From assembly GCF_003363015.1 (NCBI RefSeq), contig NZ_QRAP01000009.1:1-64000 (forward strand): 64,000 bases of DNA. The letters are read 5' to 3'. A program made the position numbers and the translations under genes. The DNA comes from Enterobacillus tribolii. GTDB taxonomy: Bacteria > Pseudomonadota > Gammaproteobacteria > Enterobacterales > Enterobacteriaceae. Every line of letters begins with the position of its first letter. Positions within the stretch are counted from its first letter, which is position 1. Below are positions 36,799-45,372 of the stretch, in pieces. Below the pieces are notes generated by a model. It saw nothing but the letters and a program-made list of their open reading frames with translations, did no database searches and was not told where the DNA came from.

Positions 36799-37842
36799 TT
36801 AAAGCGCTTCCCCCTGCGCCGCTGCGTCAATTCGCTCCAGGCGCTCATCCATCGCCGGATGGGTGCTCAGCCAGTCAGGAATATCAAGCCGTTTCTTGCC
36901 CTCATCCCCACTGTCATTACGTAACGCCCGGAACATCTGCCCCATAGCCGCCAGCTGCCGGTTCTGACGCCGCATTTCCGCAATGGCGAACGTATCAGCC
37001 TCACGTTCCATGCCGCGTGAATACTGCATTTGATCGAGAAACGCCGCCGACTGCAACAGAGTATCGCCGATCCCGCTGACGTCGCCGGTCATCCACATCA
37101 CGGCCATCGTCACGATTGAGGAACGCACCACCATCCGCATCGGATGGCGATAATGATGATGCCCCATTTCATGCAGCATCACCGCGACAATGGCGTCATC
37201 GCTTTTTGCCATCTTCACCAGTTCGTCGCTGACGATCAACGTTCCGTCCGCCAACATAAAGGCGTTGGCACCGCCGGGAAAACGCATCAGCTTCAGCTTA
37301 AGGGGTGGGTCCTCATTACGCATCGACGGCGGAATCGCCCCGGCAAACAGCGCCTGTAGTTCCTGCTGGCGCGCCGGCGGCAGCGCCGACTCCTTGAAGC
37401 TTTCGGCCTCAACCAGGTATTTAAGGGTGTACTCTCCCAGGCGCTGTTCCGCCTGCACCGGAATATGGTAGGCAATCCGCACGCTCAGCCAGGGTAACAG
37501 AATGAATACGTAGAAGAAGCCCAGACATATCGTCCCGCACAGCGCCAGCAGCATACCGCGCTTGCGGCGCTCCAGACGGTGTACCAGCGTCGGCTTGCTG
37601 CGCGAGAAATACCAGCCGCGAAACGACGCGTCGTCTTCCGGCACGAAGCGTGCGCCGTCCGGAAACGTAATGGTCAGCGGAATGCTTCCCAGCGCATCGG
37701 AAACCGTCAGTTGATCCAGAGAAAAGGAACGGTTGCCGCTTTCCAGATGCAGCATGATAAAAGAGCCGCTTTCCCCCAACGTAAGACGGGCAGCCTCACG
37801 GGCCGCCCGTCCGGGGTACTGGTAGTGTCCCGCGCAGATCAC
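36799..37842 (-). CDS. Membrane-anchored M48-family metallopeptidase
   Basis: The 347-residue protein has the zinc motif HEMGH at residues 224-228 and the third ligand region MEREADTFA near 285. One transmembrane segment lies at ~97-118 (MLLALCGTICLGFFYVFILL). The N-terminal ~85 residues (VICAGHYQYPGRAAREAARL) form a small cytosolic domain. The start is a GTG at 37842. The gene follows yjgN by 9 bp and is probably co-transcribed with it. Membrane protein quality control is a plausible role for such M48 enzymes; the substrate is unknown. Confidence 0.83.
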   Translation of the reverse strand: MICAGHYQYPGRAAREAARLTLGESGSFIMLHLESGNRSFSLDQLTVSDALGSIPLTITFPDGARFVPEDDASFRGWYFSRSKPTLVHRLERRKRGMLLALCGTICLGFFYVFILLPWLSVRIAYHIPVQAEQRLGEYTLKYLVEAESFKESALPPARQQELQALFAGAIPPSMRNEDPPLKLKLMRFPGGANAFMLADGTLIVSDELVKMAKSDDAIVAVMLHEMGHHHYRHPMRMVVRSSIVTMAVMWMTGDVSGIGDTLLQSAAFLDQMQYSRGMEREADTFAIAEMRRQNRQLAAMGQMFRALRNDSGDEGKKRLDIPDWLSTHPAMDERLERIDAAAQGEAL

Positions 37843-37852
37843 GATGGCAGTC

Positions 37853-39043
37853 TCACAGACCCGCGCCTAAATCGAACGCCTGCGCAATTTCTTCAGCAAC
37901 AGCAACGTTAGCCGAGTCTTTGTGCGCGTGAACATTCAGCAGAGCCAGATCGCCTTCAACTTCGGTCGCTTCAGCGATGTAGCGGGCATGACGTACTTCC
38001 GCCACCGGAATCGCCAGCCCCAGGGAGAACACCACCATCAGCGTGTTGGTCAACATCAGCCCCAGGTAGGGCAGCGTGCTCATGGAAGAGTGAAACTTAA
38101 TCCGGTCTTCGTTAAGCGTGGTCTGACGGAACAGATAGTTACGCTGCGCCACAACCTGATAGCTCATCGCCACCAGTACGCCGATAAGCAGCAGTACATA
38201 AGAAAGCAGGATCGCCCCCATGTTGCCCAGCACCATCATCGCAGCGGCTTCTTCGCTCATGCCGTACGCGGCGCCCATAGAGAGGGAAGCAATGAACGAC
38301 CCCATCATCAACGCCATCGCAATCAGGAACGGCAGCAATATCAGCAAAGAAATCAGACTAAACTTTATGAAAGCGGCTTTCTTGATCACCGCTTTAAACG
38401 CGGAGTCGCCGAAAAACAGGTTATTAATGTACAGGTCGGTATGCATCGCGGAAATAATGCCCTGCATCGCCGCCAATCCGGGAATGAACAACACAATCAG
38501 GAGCAGACCAACGAAAATAGCACCGCCGCTACCGCCGGATTGCGTCGCCAGAAATGCCAGTGCAATCAACGCCGCATAAAAGAGAACGAACATCATCAGC
38601 GGGCAGAAAAACATTACCCAATACGCTTTGCCCATTTGGCAATGGTAATTAAAGCGCACCCCGCGATAGCTGCTCATAATTGCGTTATAACGCCAGCTGC
38701 GTACGACGATCCACGGAATCATGCCTAAGAAAATCAACAGCATCAGCACGCTCAGCAGCGGAGAGAACAGGGAGAAGACAAAAAACAGGATTAATCCGCC
38801 GGCCACCAACAGACGACCTTTGAGGATCTGCATCGGCTGAGCCAGGTAATCAAAACGATCGCCTGCCAGTTCAGTATTTCCATAGAAATAACGACGACGG
38901 CGCACCGTGGCCCATGCGGAATAAATACCTAATGTAATTGCCGTAAGTAGAGCATTCACAAACCAAATAGAAAAATACTCACCACCTTTACCATGAAACT
39001 TCATGCGGTAGCGGTTATTTGCCATCCCATCATTGTTTGACAT
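37853..39043 (-). CDS. yjgN: YjgN, DUF898 inner-membrane protein
   Basis: The 396-residue protein has several long hydrophobic segments and conserved DUF898 features: RMKFHGKGGEYFSIWFVNAL at the N-terminus and the repeated WRYNAIMSSYRGVRFNYH. It is in the same place as E. coli yjgN, between valS and yjgM. The function is unknown; a transport or channel role has only been suggested from topology. An M48 peptidase gene follows it closely. Confidence 0.88.
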   Translation of the reverse strand: MSNNDGMANNRYRMKFHGKGGEYFSIWFVNALLTAITLGIYSAWATVRRRRYFYGNTELAGDRFDYLAQPMQILKGRLLVAGGLILFFVFSLFSPLLSVLMLLIFLGMIPWIVVRSWRYNAIMSSYRGVRFNYHCQMGKAYWVMFFCPLMMFVLFYAALIALAFLATQSGGSGGAIFVGLLLIVLFIPGLAAMQGIISAMHTDLYINNLFFGDSAFKAVIKKAAFIKFSLISLLILLPFLIAMALMMGSFIASLSMGAAYGMSEEAAAMMVLGNMGAILLSYVLLLIGVLVAMSYQVVAQRNYLFRQTTLNEDRIKFHSSMSTLPYLGLMLTNTLMVVFSLGLAIPVAEVRHARYIAEATEVEGDLALLNVHAHKDSANVAVAEEIAQAFDLGAGL

Positions 39044-39314
39044 AATATTCTTTCATCCTGGAAAGTAAAAAAACAAATCACTACCTTCAGCCCTTCCCTA
39101 TTAAGAACAAAGAAAGTAAAAGGCTTATTTACTAAAAAATAATGTGAATATTTCGGACTAATGACATATTCATCATGAATTTAATCATGCCTCTCCCGGA
39201 GCAGCAATCGTTATCACCAATATTTTCTGTGAAACGCAACACACCATTGCATCGGTTAAGGGTTCAGTGGTATTAACAACGTTGGTATTTTTTCCGTGGC
39301 ATCCGGGTCATTCC

Positions 39315-39827
39315 ATGAGCGACATCACTTTTTCTCTTCCCATTGAACTGCAAATCCGCCCCATTACCCGTGGCGACAACCAGGCTATCGCCGACGTTAT
39401 CCGCCGGGTATCCGCCGAACACGGCCTGACGGCGGACAAGGGCTACACGGTTTCCGACCCTAACCTGGACCAGCTGTTTGAGGTATACAGCCAGCCACGC
39501 AGCGCCTATTGGGTCATTGAGTACGAAGGAAAGGTGGCCGGCGGCGGCGGCATAGCGCCGCTGACCGGGGCAGATGAAACGCTGTGTGAACTACAGAAAA
39601 TGTATTTTTTGCCCGCATTGCGCGGTAAGGGCCTGGCGCGCCAGTTGGCGCTGCTGGCGATGGAGTTCGCCCGCAGTAAAGACTTTACCCATTGTTATCT
39701 GGAAACCACGGCCAGCCTGACTACCGCCATCGCGCTGTATGAGAAGATCGGCTTTCGCCATATCGATCATGCGCTGGGCAGCACCCGACACGTGGATTGC
39801 GAAGTGCGCATGCTGCGGGCGTTATGA
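39315..39827 (+). CDS. yjgM: YjgM, GNAT-family acetyltransferase
   Basis: The 170-residue protein is close in length to E. coli YjgM (167). It shows the GNAT acetyl-CoA motif [20 protein letters not shown] (~95-114) and the [10 protein letters not shown] segment. The ATG at 39315 (MSDITF) gives the normal length. The frame can be extended to a GTG at 39267. Its stop overlaps by 6 bp the end of the convergent NADAR gene. Confidence 0.88.
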   Translation: MSDITFSLPIELQIRPITRGDNQAIADVIRRVSAEHGLTADKGYTVSDPNLDQLFEVYSQPRSAYWVIEYEGKVAGGGGIAPLTGADETLCELQKMYFLPALRGKGLARQLALLAMEFARSKDFTHCYLETTASLTTAIALYEKIGFRHIDHALGSTRHVDCEVRMLRAL

Positions 39828-40367
39828 CGCCAGGCGCTCGCGCACCTGCATCAGGGCAAACCCCAGCAAATTGAGGCCGTTCCACAGGCGGGGATTCTCC
39901 GCCCGGACATCGTCCGCCGCCAGTCCGATGCCCCATATACGATCAACCGGACTGGCTTCAACCAACACCCGTTTCCCGGTCGCCAGCAGGAACTCGCCCA
40001 GTTCCGGATGCTGGGAAAATTTATGCCAGTTTCCTTCACATACCAGCCCGAAGCGCTGCTGCTCCCAGCGTACCGCATCAAACCCGCTCACCTCGCGGCC
40101 CAACCGCTTGGCCTGCGCCGGAGAAGCCGCGGCCAGAATACGGACGGCCATGGTTTCGTCATTGAACAGACGGGCTTTCTGCACCATCATCCAGTGTTCC
40201 GCCGTCGCGTAACGCTCACCGTCAACCACGAACGCCGACGGCCACCACTGACTGAAACAGGACGCAGTAATGCGCCCGTCCTTCGCCGGTTGATGGCCCC
40301 AAAACATCAGATAACGAAACCGCTGGCCCCGTTCCACTTCCCTGATAAGCGCATCCCGAGTGTGCAT
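39822..40367 (-). CDS. NADAR-family (YbiA-like) N-glycosidase
   Basis: This 181-residue protein has the NADAR core: [31 protein letters not shown] (catalytic-region Trp/Glu) and a C-terminal DRIWGIGL plus [14 protein letters not shown]. YbiA-type enzymes hydrolyse early riboflavin-pathway intermediates that are otherwise toxic; other NADAR enzymes act on ADP-ribose derivatives. It is slightly longer than YbiA (160). An AAAGGAAAGT site precedes the ATG. It is convergent with yjgM and overlaps it by 6 bp. Confidence 0.85.
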   Translation of the reverse strand: MHTRDALIREVERGQRFRYLMFWGHQPAKDGRITASCFSQWWPSAFVVDGERYATAEHWMMVQKARLFNDETMAVRILAAASPAQAKRLGREVSGFDAVRWEQQRFGLVCEGNWHKFSQHPELGEFLLATGKRVLVEASPVDRIWGIGLAADDVRAENPRLWNGLNLLGFALMQVRERLAS

Positions 40368-40379
40368 ACTTTCCTTTGC

Positions 40380-40931
40380 TTATGATTCCGCGCCCTGACT
40401 GCACCCGAAATAGAAACGCCCGATGGCCTTCTGGTCGTCATCGGCGCCGATAATAATAGCGTCGGCCTTACCGGCGACGCCGCTCACCGCGCGCTGGTAC
40501 AGCTCATTGCCCAGGCCGAACACGATTTCATTCTTGCCTAACGGCTTGGCGCCCAGCTCACGCGCCAGCGCGGCCGGATTGCCTTTAACTTCAGCGGTGA
40601 TGATGACGCCGTTTTCTCCCTCCGTCTGGCTGACGGAATAAACCGGCAGTCCTTTAACCATCAACGGTTTCTCGAAGCGATAAATGTAGTTGTTGTAGGT
40701 ATCTTCCGCATCATCGAAAGTGATGCGCGCACCGGCGGCTTTCAATACGTTATTTTCCCGGTGGGCATTTGCGCGGGCATGTTCTCCCGGCCGCACGCAC
40801 AATAAATCCTGTTCCAGCTCCTGCGCGATAATCCCCCGGGCCTGTGCTGCATCCGGCGCATCCGCCGCGGCAGCCACTGCCGGGGCAACCAGCGCGATTC
40901 CCAACACCCAAGCGGAAAATGCTTTATTCAT
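40380..40931 (-). CDS. Secreted periplasmic protein of unknown function
   Basis: The 183-residue protein has a signal peptide (MNKAFSAWVLGIALVAPAVA, cleavage near AAA|ADAPDA). The mature part has two Cys (LLCVRPG, FGCSQG) and an NNYIYRFEKPLMVKGLPVYS core. The start at 40931 is preferred for its signal peptide and GAGGG site. It lies 12 bp upstream of the NADAR gene in the same direction. No domain is recognised. Confidence 0.72.
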   Translation of the reverse strand: MNKAFSAWVLGIALVAPAVAAAADAPDAAQARGIIAQELEQDLLCVRPGEHARANAHRENNVLKAAGARITFDDAEDTYNNYIYRFEKPLMVKGLPVYSVSQTEGENGVIITAEVKGNPAALARELGAKPLGKNEIVFGLGNELYQRAVSGVAGKADAIIIGADDDQKAIGRFYFGCSQGAES

Positions 40932-41017
40932 TATCTTCAGCCCTCCCACGCCACCATCAACGTATTATCCTTACGCACGCCCCGCCTTTCGCAAAGACGG
41001 GGGAACACCGTCCGGGA

Positions 41018-41440
41018 TCAGTGACGCTTGCCGTCATCGTCCTCGTCGTAATATTCGCCGTCCACGCCATCGTCATCCTGCGCGTCCGGATCTTCAAAGT
41101 AAGTGCCCCAGCCATCGTAGTTCACACCGAACTTCTCAGCCAGATTCACCAACTGTTCTACCTGTTTATCAATGATTTCCGACTTTAATCCGACTTCACT
41201 GATCACGTCGCAGCACATCAGGATCGAACCGTCTTCCACCTCGAACTCTTCGGCGTCGGTCACTTCATATCCCAGCTTGAACGCCTCCACGGCGGCCTTT
41301 TCCAGCAGTTCGAAATTCTCCGCCGACAGGTGATGCTCTATGGTATACAGCGCGTCAGGATCGCTTCCGTCATCCAGCAGCTCTTCAATAATCAAACGCG
41401 TTTCTTCGCGTTGCTCTTCCAACAGCTCACGGTTTGCCAT
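41018..41440 (-). CDS. rraB: Ribonuclease E inhibitor RraB
   Basis: The 140-residue, strongly acidic protein starts [20 protein letters not shown] and ends in an Asp/Glu-rich tail ([20 protein letters not shown]), as in E. coli RraB. It binds RNase E and changes its cleavage choices. The start at 41440 follows AGGATAAGG. It is divergent from argF, as in E. coli next to argI. Confidence 0.95.
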   Translation of the reverse strand: MANRELLEEQREETRLIIEELLDDGSDPDALYTIEHHLSAENFELLEKAAVEAFKLGYEVTDAEEFEVEDGSILMCCDVISEVGLKSEIIDKQVEQLVNLAEKFGVNYDGWGTYFEDPDAQDDDGVDGEYYDEDDDGKRH

Positions 41441-41536
41441 GACCTTATCCTCGTTCTGGCCGGTTTTAGGAGCATTCTCGCACAGCCGCGCGCAGCGCTC
41501 CACCAGAAACAGGAAAGATTTCACGCGGCGCTTGCA

Positions 41537-41575
41537 TTTGAATTTTAATACACATAATGTGAATATAAATTCAAA
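41537..41575. promoter_or_regulatory. Tandem ARG boxes (ArgR operator) of argF
   Basis: Two 18-bp ARG boxes lie at 41537-41554 (TTTGAATTTTAATACACA, one mismatch region) and 41558-41575 (TGTGAATATAAATTCAAA, a full match to the TGAAT-N4-ATTCA core). The 3-bp spacing is the classical ArgR arrangement. The boxes lie 25 bp upstream of the argF ATG, in the rraB-argF intergenic region. Confidence 0.88.
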
Positions 41576-41599
41576 TGCGTTTACAGCGGGGACGATACC

Positions 41600-42604
41600 A
41601 TGAATCAGTTAAACAAGCGGCATTTTCTGCGGTTGCTGGATTTCACGCCGGCAGACATCGCATATTTACTCACTCTCTCAGCAGACCTTAAACAGGCCAA
41701 AAAGAACGGCACCGAGAAAAAAACGCTCTGCGGTAAAAATATTGCGCTCATCTTCGAAAAAGATTCGACCCGAACCCGCTGCTCTTTCGAAGTTGCCGCT
41801 TACGACCAGGGCGCCCACGTCACGTATCTCGGCCCGACCGGCAGCCAGATTGGCCACAAAGAATCCATCAAGGACAGCGCACGCGTGCTCGGCCGGATGT
41901 ATGACGCCATTCAGTACCGCGGCTGGGGGCAAAACGTGGTGGATGAGCTGGCAGCGTATGCCGGCGTGCCGATCTGGAACGGCCTGACCAACGAATTTCA
42001 CCCCACCCAGATCCTGGCCGATTTTCTGACGATCCAGGAACATCTGCCGGGTAAGCCGCTGTCGCAGGTTAAGCTGGCTTATCTGGGGGACGCGCGCAAC
42101 AACATGGGGAATTCCCTGCTGGAAGGCGCGGCGCTGATGGGAATGGAGCTGCGTCTGGTGGCCCCGAAAGCCTGCTGGCCGGAAGAACATCTGGTGGCAG
42201 AATGTCAGGCGGTGGCGGCCAAAACCGGCGCCAAACTGATCCTGACAGAAGACGTGGCCGAAGGAGTGAAAGACGCGGACTTCCTGTATACCGACGTGTG
42301 GGTCTCTATGGGCGAACCGAAAGAAGTGTGGAAGGAGCGCATCGCGCAGTTGCTGCCGTATCAGGTCAACATGAACGTGATTAAACTGACCGGCAATCCG
42401 CAGGTCAAATTCCTGCACTGCCTGCCGGCGTTTCACGACGATCAGACCGCGCTCGGCAAGCAGATGGCGGAACAGTATGGCCTGCATGGCGGTATGGAGG
42501 TCACCGACGAAGTGTTCGAATCGGAGCACAGCGTAGTGTTTGATGAAGCGGAAAACCGGATGCATACCATCAAGGCTGTGATGGTGGCGACGTTGGGTGA
42601 ATAA
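41600..42604 (+). CDS. argF: Ornithine carbamoyltransferase
   Basis: The 334-residue protein has the carbamoyl-phosphate motif STRTR (residues 56-60) and the ornithine/catalytic motif [10 protein letters not shown] (~270-279). Length and sequence match E. coli ArgI/ArgF; the position next to rraB corresponds to E. coli argI. It makes citrulline from ornithine and carbamoyl phosphate. ArgR boxes directly upstream indicate arginine repression. Confidence 0.97.
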   Translation: MNQLNKRHFLRLLDFTPADIAYLLTLSADLKQAKKNGTEKKTLCGKNIALIFEKDSTRTRCSFEVAAYDQGAHVTYLGPTGSQIGHKESIKDSARVLGRMYDAIQYRGWGQNVVDELAAYAGVPIWNGLTNEFHPTQILADFLTIQEHLPGKPLSQVKLAYLGDARNNMGNSLLEGAALMGMELRLVAPKACWPEEHLVAECQAVAAKTGAKLILTEDVAEGVKDADFLYTDVWVSMGEPKEVWKERIAQLLPYQVNMNVIKLTGNPQVKFLHCLPAFHDDQTALGKQMAEQYGLHGGMEVTDEVFESEHSVVFDEAENRMHTIKAVMVATLGE

Positions 42605-42620
42605 CCGCGCAATGTTCATT

Positions 42621-42650
42621 ACGGGGCGGCGGCGTCTCCGCCGCGCCCGT
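42621..42650. terminator. GC-rich hairpin after argF
   Basis: ACGGG-GCGGCGG pairs with CCGCCGC-GCCCGT around a 5-nt loop, with one bulged G. No T-run follows. It probably helps end argF transcription. The rest of the spacer to 42859 holds no convincing gene. Confidence 0.5.
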
Positions 42651-42859
42651 CAGGCGTTCCGAATGACCCGCCGGCAACGCACAAAATATCTTTTTAAATC
42701 GATCCGCCGAAATTCATCAGCCGACCCCGGCGAAACCCGCCATGCGACTTTTGGCGCACTCCAGCCGGAGGCCGGGAAATTTATCCCGACATCCGGCATG
42801 CTCATCCCCGAGCCTGAGCCGGTGCATGAACATGCCGTTATCGCGGCGCGGTGAACCCT

Positions 42860-43780
42860 TTACGCCGTAGCAACCTCAGGCCGTACCCAGGTTCCCTTCT
42901 CGCCTTTCAGAATCGCCGGAGCATCCTTCAGCGCGCCGATATAAGCGCTGTTGCCGCTGCGTTCTACGAAATCAATCACCGCTTCCGCCTTCGGCCCCAT
43001 CGCACCGTCCGGCGCGGCGAACGGGCGCAGGGTTTCCGGCGAGGCGTGGCGCAGCGCGCGGGCCTGCGGAGTGCCCCAGTCCTGATAAACCGCGTCAGCA
43101 TCGGTCAGGATCATCAGCGCATCGGCATTTAACGCCTGCGCCAGACGGGAAGCCGCCAGATCTTTATCGATCACCGCCTCCACGCCGCAATAGCCATTTT
43201 CCTGCGCCACTACCGGCGTACCGCCACCGCCGGCGCAAATTACGATGTTGCCCTGATCCAGTTGCTGACGAATCGCCGTCAGCTCGATGATGCGCCGCGG
43301 GTGCGGCGAGGCAACGACGCGGCGGATTTTGTCTCCGTCGCGCTTCATCTGCCAACCGTAGCGGGTTTCCAGCGCCTGTTGCTCTTCCGGCGCATAAACC
43401 GGGCCGATAAATTTACTCGGCGTATGGAACGCCGGATCGGCGGGGTCTACCTCCACCCGCGTCAGCAGTGTAGCCACCGGCGGCATTCCGGGCCGGCGCT
43501 CCAGCACCTGCGCAATCATGTAGCCCAGCATGCCCTGCGTTTGCGCCACCAGCACGTCCAGCGGGTAGGCGGGAAATTCCGCGCATGACAAATTCTGCAA
43601 CGCCAGCAACCCGACCTGCGGCCCGTTGCCATGCACGATAACCACCCGGTATTCCCGGCTCAGTTCGCTGACCACCCCGGCCACCTGTTCAATATTGCGG
43701 TACTGGTTTTCGGCAGAAAGCGTTTCTCCGCGCTGCAACAGGGCATTTCCCCCCAGCGCAATCACAATAGTCTTTTTCAT
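42860..43780 (-). CDS. arcC: Carbamate kinase (ArcC/AllK type)
   Basis: The 306-residue amino-acid-kinase-fold protein has the carbamate kinase motifs ALGGNALLQRGE (residues 8-19), VHGNGPQVG (49-57) and AVIDKDLAASRLA. It transfers phosphate from carbamoyl phosphate to ADP, giving ATP. It is divergent from a transporter and oxamate carbamoyltransferase genes, so it probably plays the E. coli AllK role at the end of oxalurate breakdown. There are no other arginine deiminase genes nearby, which argues against an arginine role. Confidence 0.88.
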   Translation of the reverse strand: MKKTIVIALGGNALLQRGETLSAENQYRNIEQVAGVVSELSREYRVVIVHGNGPQVGLLALQNLSCAEFPAYPLDVLVAQTQGMLGYMIAQVLERRPGMPPVATLLTRVEVDPADPAFHTPSKFIGPVYAPEEQQALETRYGWQMKRDGDKIRRVVASPHPRRIIELTAIRQQLDQGNIVICAGGGGTPVVAQENGYCGVEAVIDKDLAASRLAQALNADALMILTDADAVYQDWGTPQARALRHASPETLRPFAAPDGAMGPKAEAVIDFVERSGNSAYIGALKDAPAILKGEKGTWVRPEVATA

Positions 43781-43994
43781 TTTTTCCCCAATACTGAAAA
43801 TTATGTTTCGCCCTCACCATAAAGTTCCCGGAAAAATAAAATGTGACCGTTATCGTTATTAATTTATATCTTCATTATATTTTGATAATGACGCGTCATG
43901 CGCCGTTCTTTTATTAAATTAAATCTAAAAATGGTTATTTAAAGTTTTTTAATAATCTCCGCGACCATAACCAAAAAATCCCTCACAATCATTC

Positions 43995-44038
43995 AAATGT
44001 GATTTACCTCACCAGAACCCGGGGTTTCTTGCTATAGC
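43995..44038 (+). promoter_or_regulatory. Candidate CRP site and -10 element of the transporter-allFGH operon
   Basis: TGTGA-TTTACC-TCACC (43998-44013) differs from the CRP consensus arms in one base. A TATAGC -10 element follows at 44033-44038. The implied start near 44046 puts the CRP centre at about -40, a class II arrangement. The 352-bp gap to arcC is otherwise gene-free and also holds the divergent arcC promoter. Confidence 0.55.
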
Positions 44039-44132
44039 GTAGGGCCATCACAGAAGCACCAGCGCACAGGTTAGTTTGTGAATTTTCTGTACTAATAATG
44101 AAAAAATATTTTTTTGTCCGGGAGACTTTATT

Positions 44133-45356
44133 ATGTCTGAACAGGTGAATTCAGCGGCGGTGCCGCAAAAAAAGGGAATACCCGCCTGGTGGGTAACCGT
44201 ATTTCTCTTCTGGCTCGGTTGGATATTTATGTATGCTGACCGTACGGTATTAAACCCGGTCATGGGGGAATTGGAAAAAGAGTTCGGACTTACCGGAACT
44301 CAGTTAGGATTATTAAACTCGGTCTTCTATTTTTCTTATGCATTATTGCAGGTTCCCGCCGGCGTCCTCGGCGATAAAATAGGCAAGAAAAAGGTATTGA
44401 TCCCCGGTTTCCTGTTATTCGGCGCTTTCACCGCCGTCACCGGCTGGGCCAAAAGCTGGTATACGCTGCTGATGGCGCGCGTCGTCACCGGCGCGGGCGA
44501 AGGGACTTACTACGGACCGCAGTACGGCCTCTCTTCCGAACAAATTCCGAAAAAATACCGTTCGCTCGGCAGCGCCATCATCAACAGCGGTATGGCGTTT
44601 GGTATCGCGCTCGGCCTGATGTCGTCCAGCTGGCTGGTGTATGACCAGGGCCACAGCTGGCGCATGCCGTTTTATGCCATGGCGGTTCCCACCATTCTGA
44701 CCGGCCTGGCGATTTGGTTCTTCGTTAAAGAGAAGAAGCGCCAGCCGGCGATCGCCCAAGACGGCACGGTGAAAAAAGGTAAATTCAGCGATTTGTTCAA
44801 GAACCGCAACCTGCTGCTGGTTTATCTGATGGTGTTCTGCAGCCTGTTCGGCTTCTTCGTCATCCTCACCTGGCTGCCCTACTACCTGCAAAGCGAGCGC
44901 GGCATTCCGGGCAGCGAAACCGGGTTCATCTCTTCGCTGGTTGCCTGGATCTCCATCCCCGGAGCCCTGCTGTTCTCCACCATCTCTGACCGTCTGGGCA
45001 AGCGTAAGCCGCTGATCCTGATACTGGTTCCTCTGGCCATCATCAGCATGCTGTCCATTGCCTGGATGCCCACCATGACCGGCGTCGTCGTCGCGCTGTG
45101 CGTTTACGGCCTGGTCGGCAAGCTGGCGCTTGACCCAGTGCTGGTCGCACTGGTCGCCGACAGCGTCGACGAGAGCAACTACAGCTCCGCATTCGGCCTG
45201 TTCAACTTCATCGGCATGAGCTCTTCCATCCTGGCTCCGGTCATCGCCGGCGCGGCGCGTGACGTTACCGGCAGTCTGGCATCCAGCTTCTACGTTTCCG
45301 CAGCGCTGCTGGTTGTCGGCCTGTGCGGCATGCTGTTCCTGAAAGAAAAGAAATAA
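44133..45356 (+). CDS. MFS transporter of the oxamate/oxalurate locus
   Basis: The 407-residue, 12-helix MFS protein is of the anion:cation symporter type. It has WLGWIFMYADRTVLNPVM in helix 1 and GVLGDKIGKKKVLIPG as the loop 2-3 motif. A ribosome site (GGGAGAC) precedes the ATG. It is the first gene of a rightward operon with allF, allG and allH (16-bp gap to allF). Uptake of oxamate, oxalurate or a related ureide is inferred from this position; E. coli has no such gene at its fdrA locus. Confidence 0.83.
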   Translation: MSEQVNSAAVPQKKGIPAWWVTVFLFWLGWIFMYADRTVLNPVMGELEKEFGLTGTQLGLLNSVFYFSYALLQVPAGVLGDKIGKKKVLIPGFLLFGAFTAVTGWAKSWYTLLMARVVTGAGEGTYYGPQYGLSSEQIPKKYRSLGSAIINSGMAFGIALGLMSSSWLVYDQGHSWRMPFYAMAVPTILTGLAIWFFVKEKKRQPAIAQDGTVKKGKFSDLFKNRNLLLVYLMVFCSLFGFFVILTWLPYYLQSERGIPGSETGFISSLVAWISIPGALLFSTISDRLGKRKPLILILVPLAIISMLSIAWMPTMTGVVVALCVYGLVGKLALDPVLVALVADSVDESNYSSAFGLFNFIGMSSSILAPVIAGAARDVTGSLASSFYVSAALLVVGLCGMLFLKEKK

Positions 45357-45372
45357 TCCGAGGTGATTCAAG

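Noticed and set aside
36604-36924. 106-codon plus-strand frame after the propeller-like gene
   Set aside because: It passes through the bidirectional terminator at 36717-36748 and into antisense of the M48 gene.
42597-42854. 85-codon plus-strand frame after argF
   Set aside because: It overlaps the argF stop and runs through the GC-rich hairpin; the product is Arg/Pro-rich with no signal of coding.
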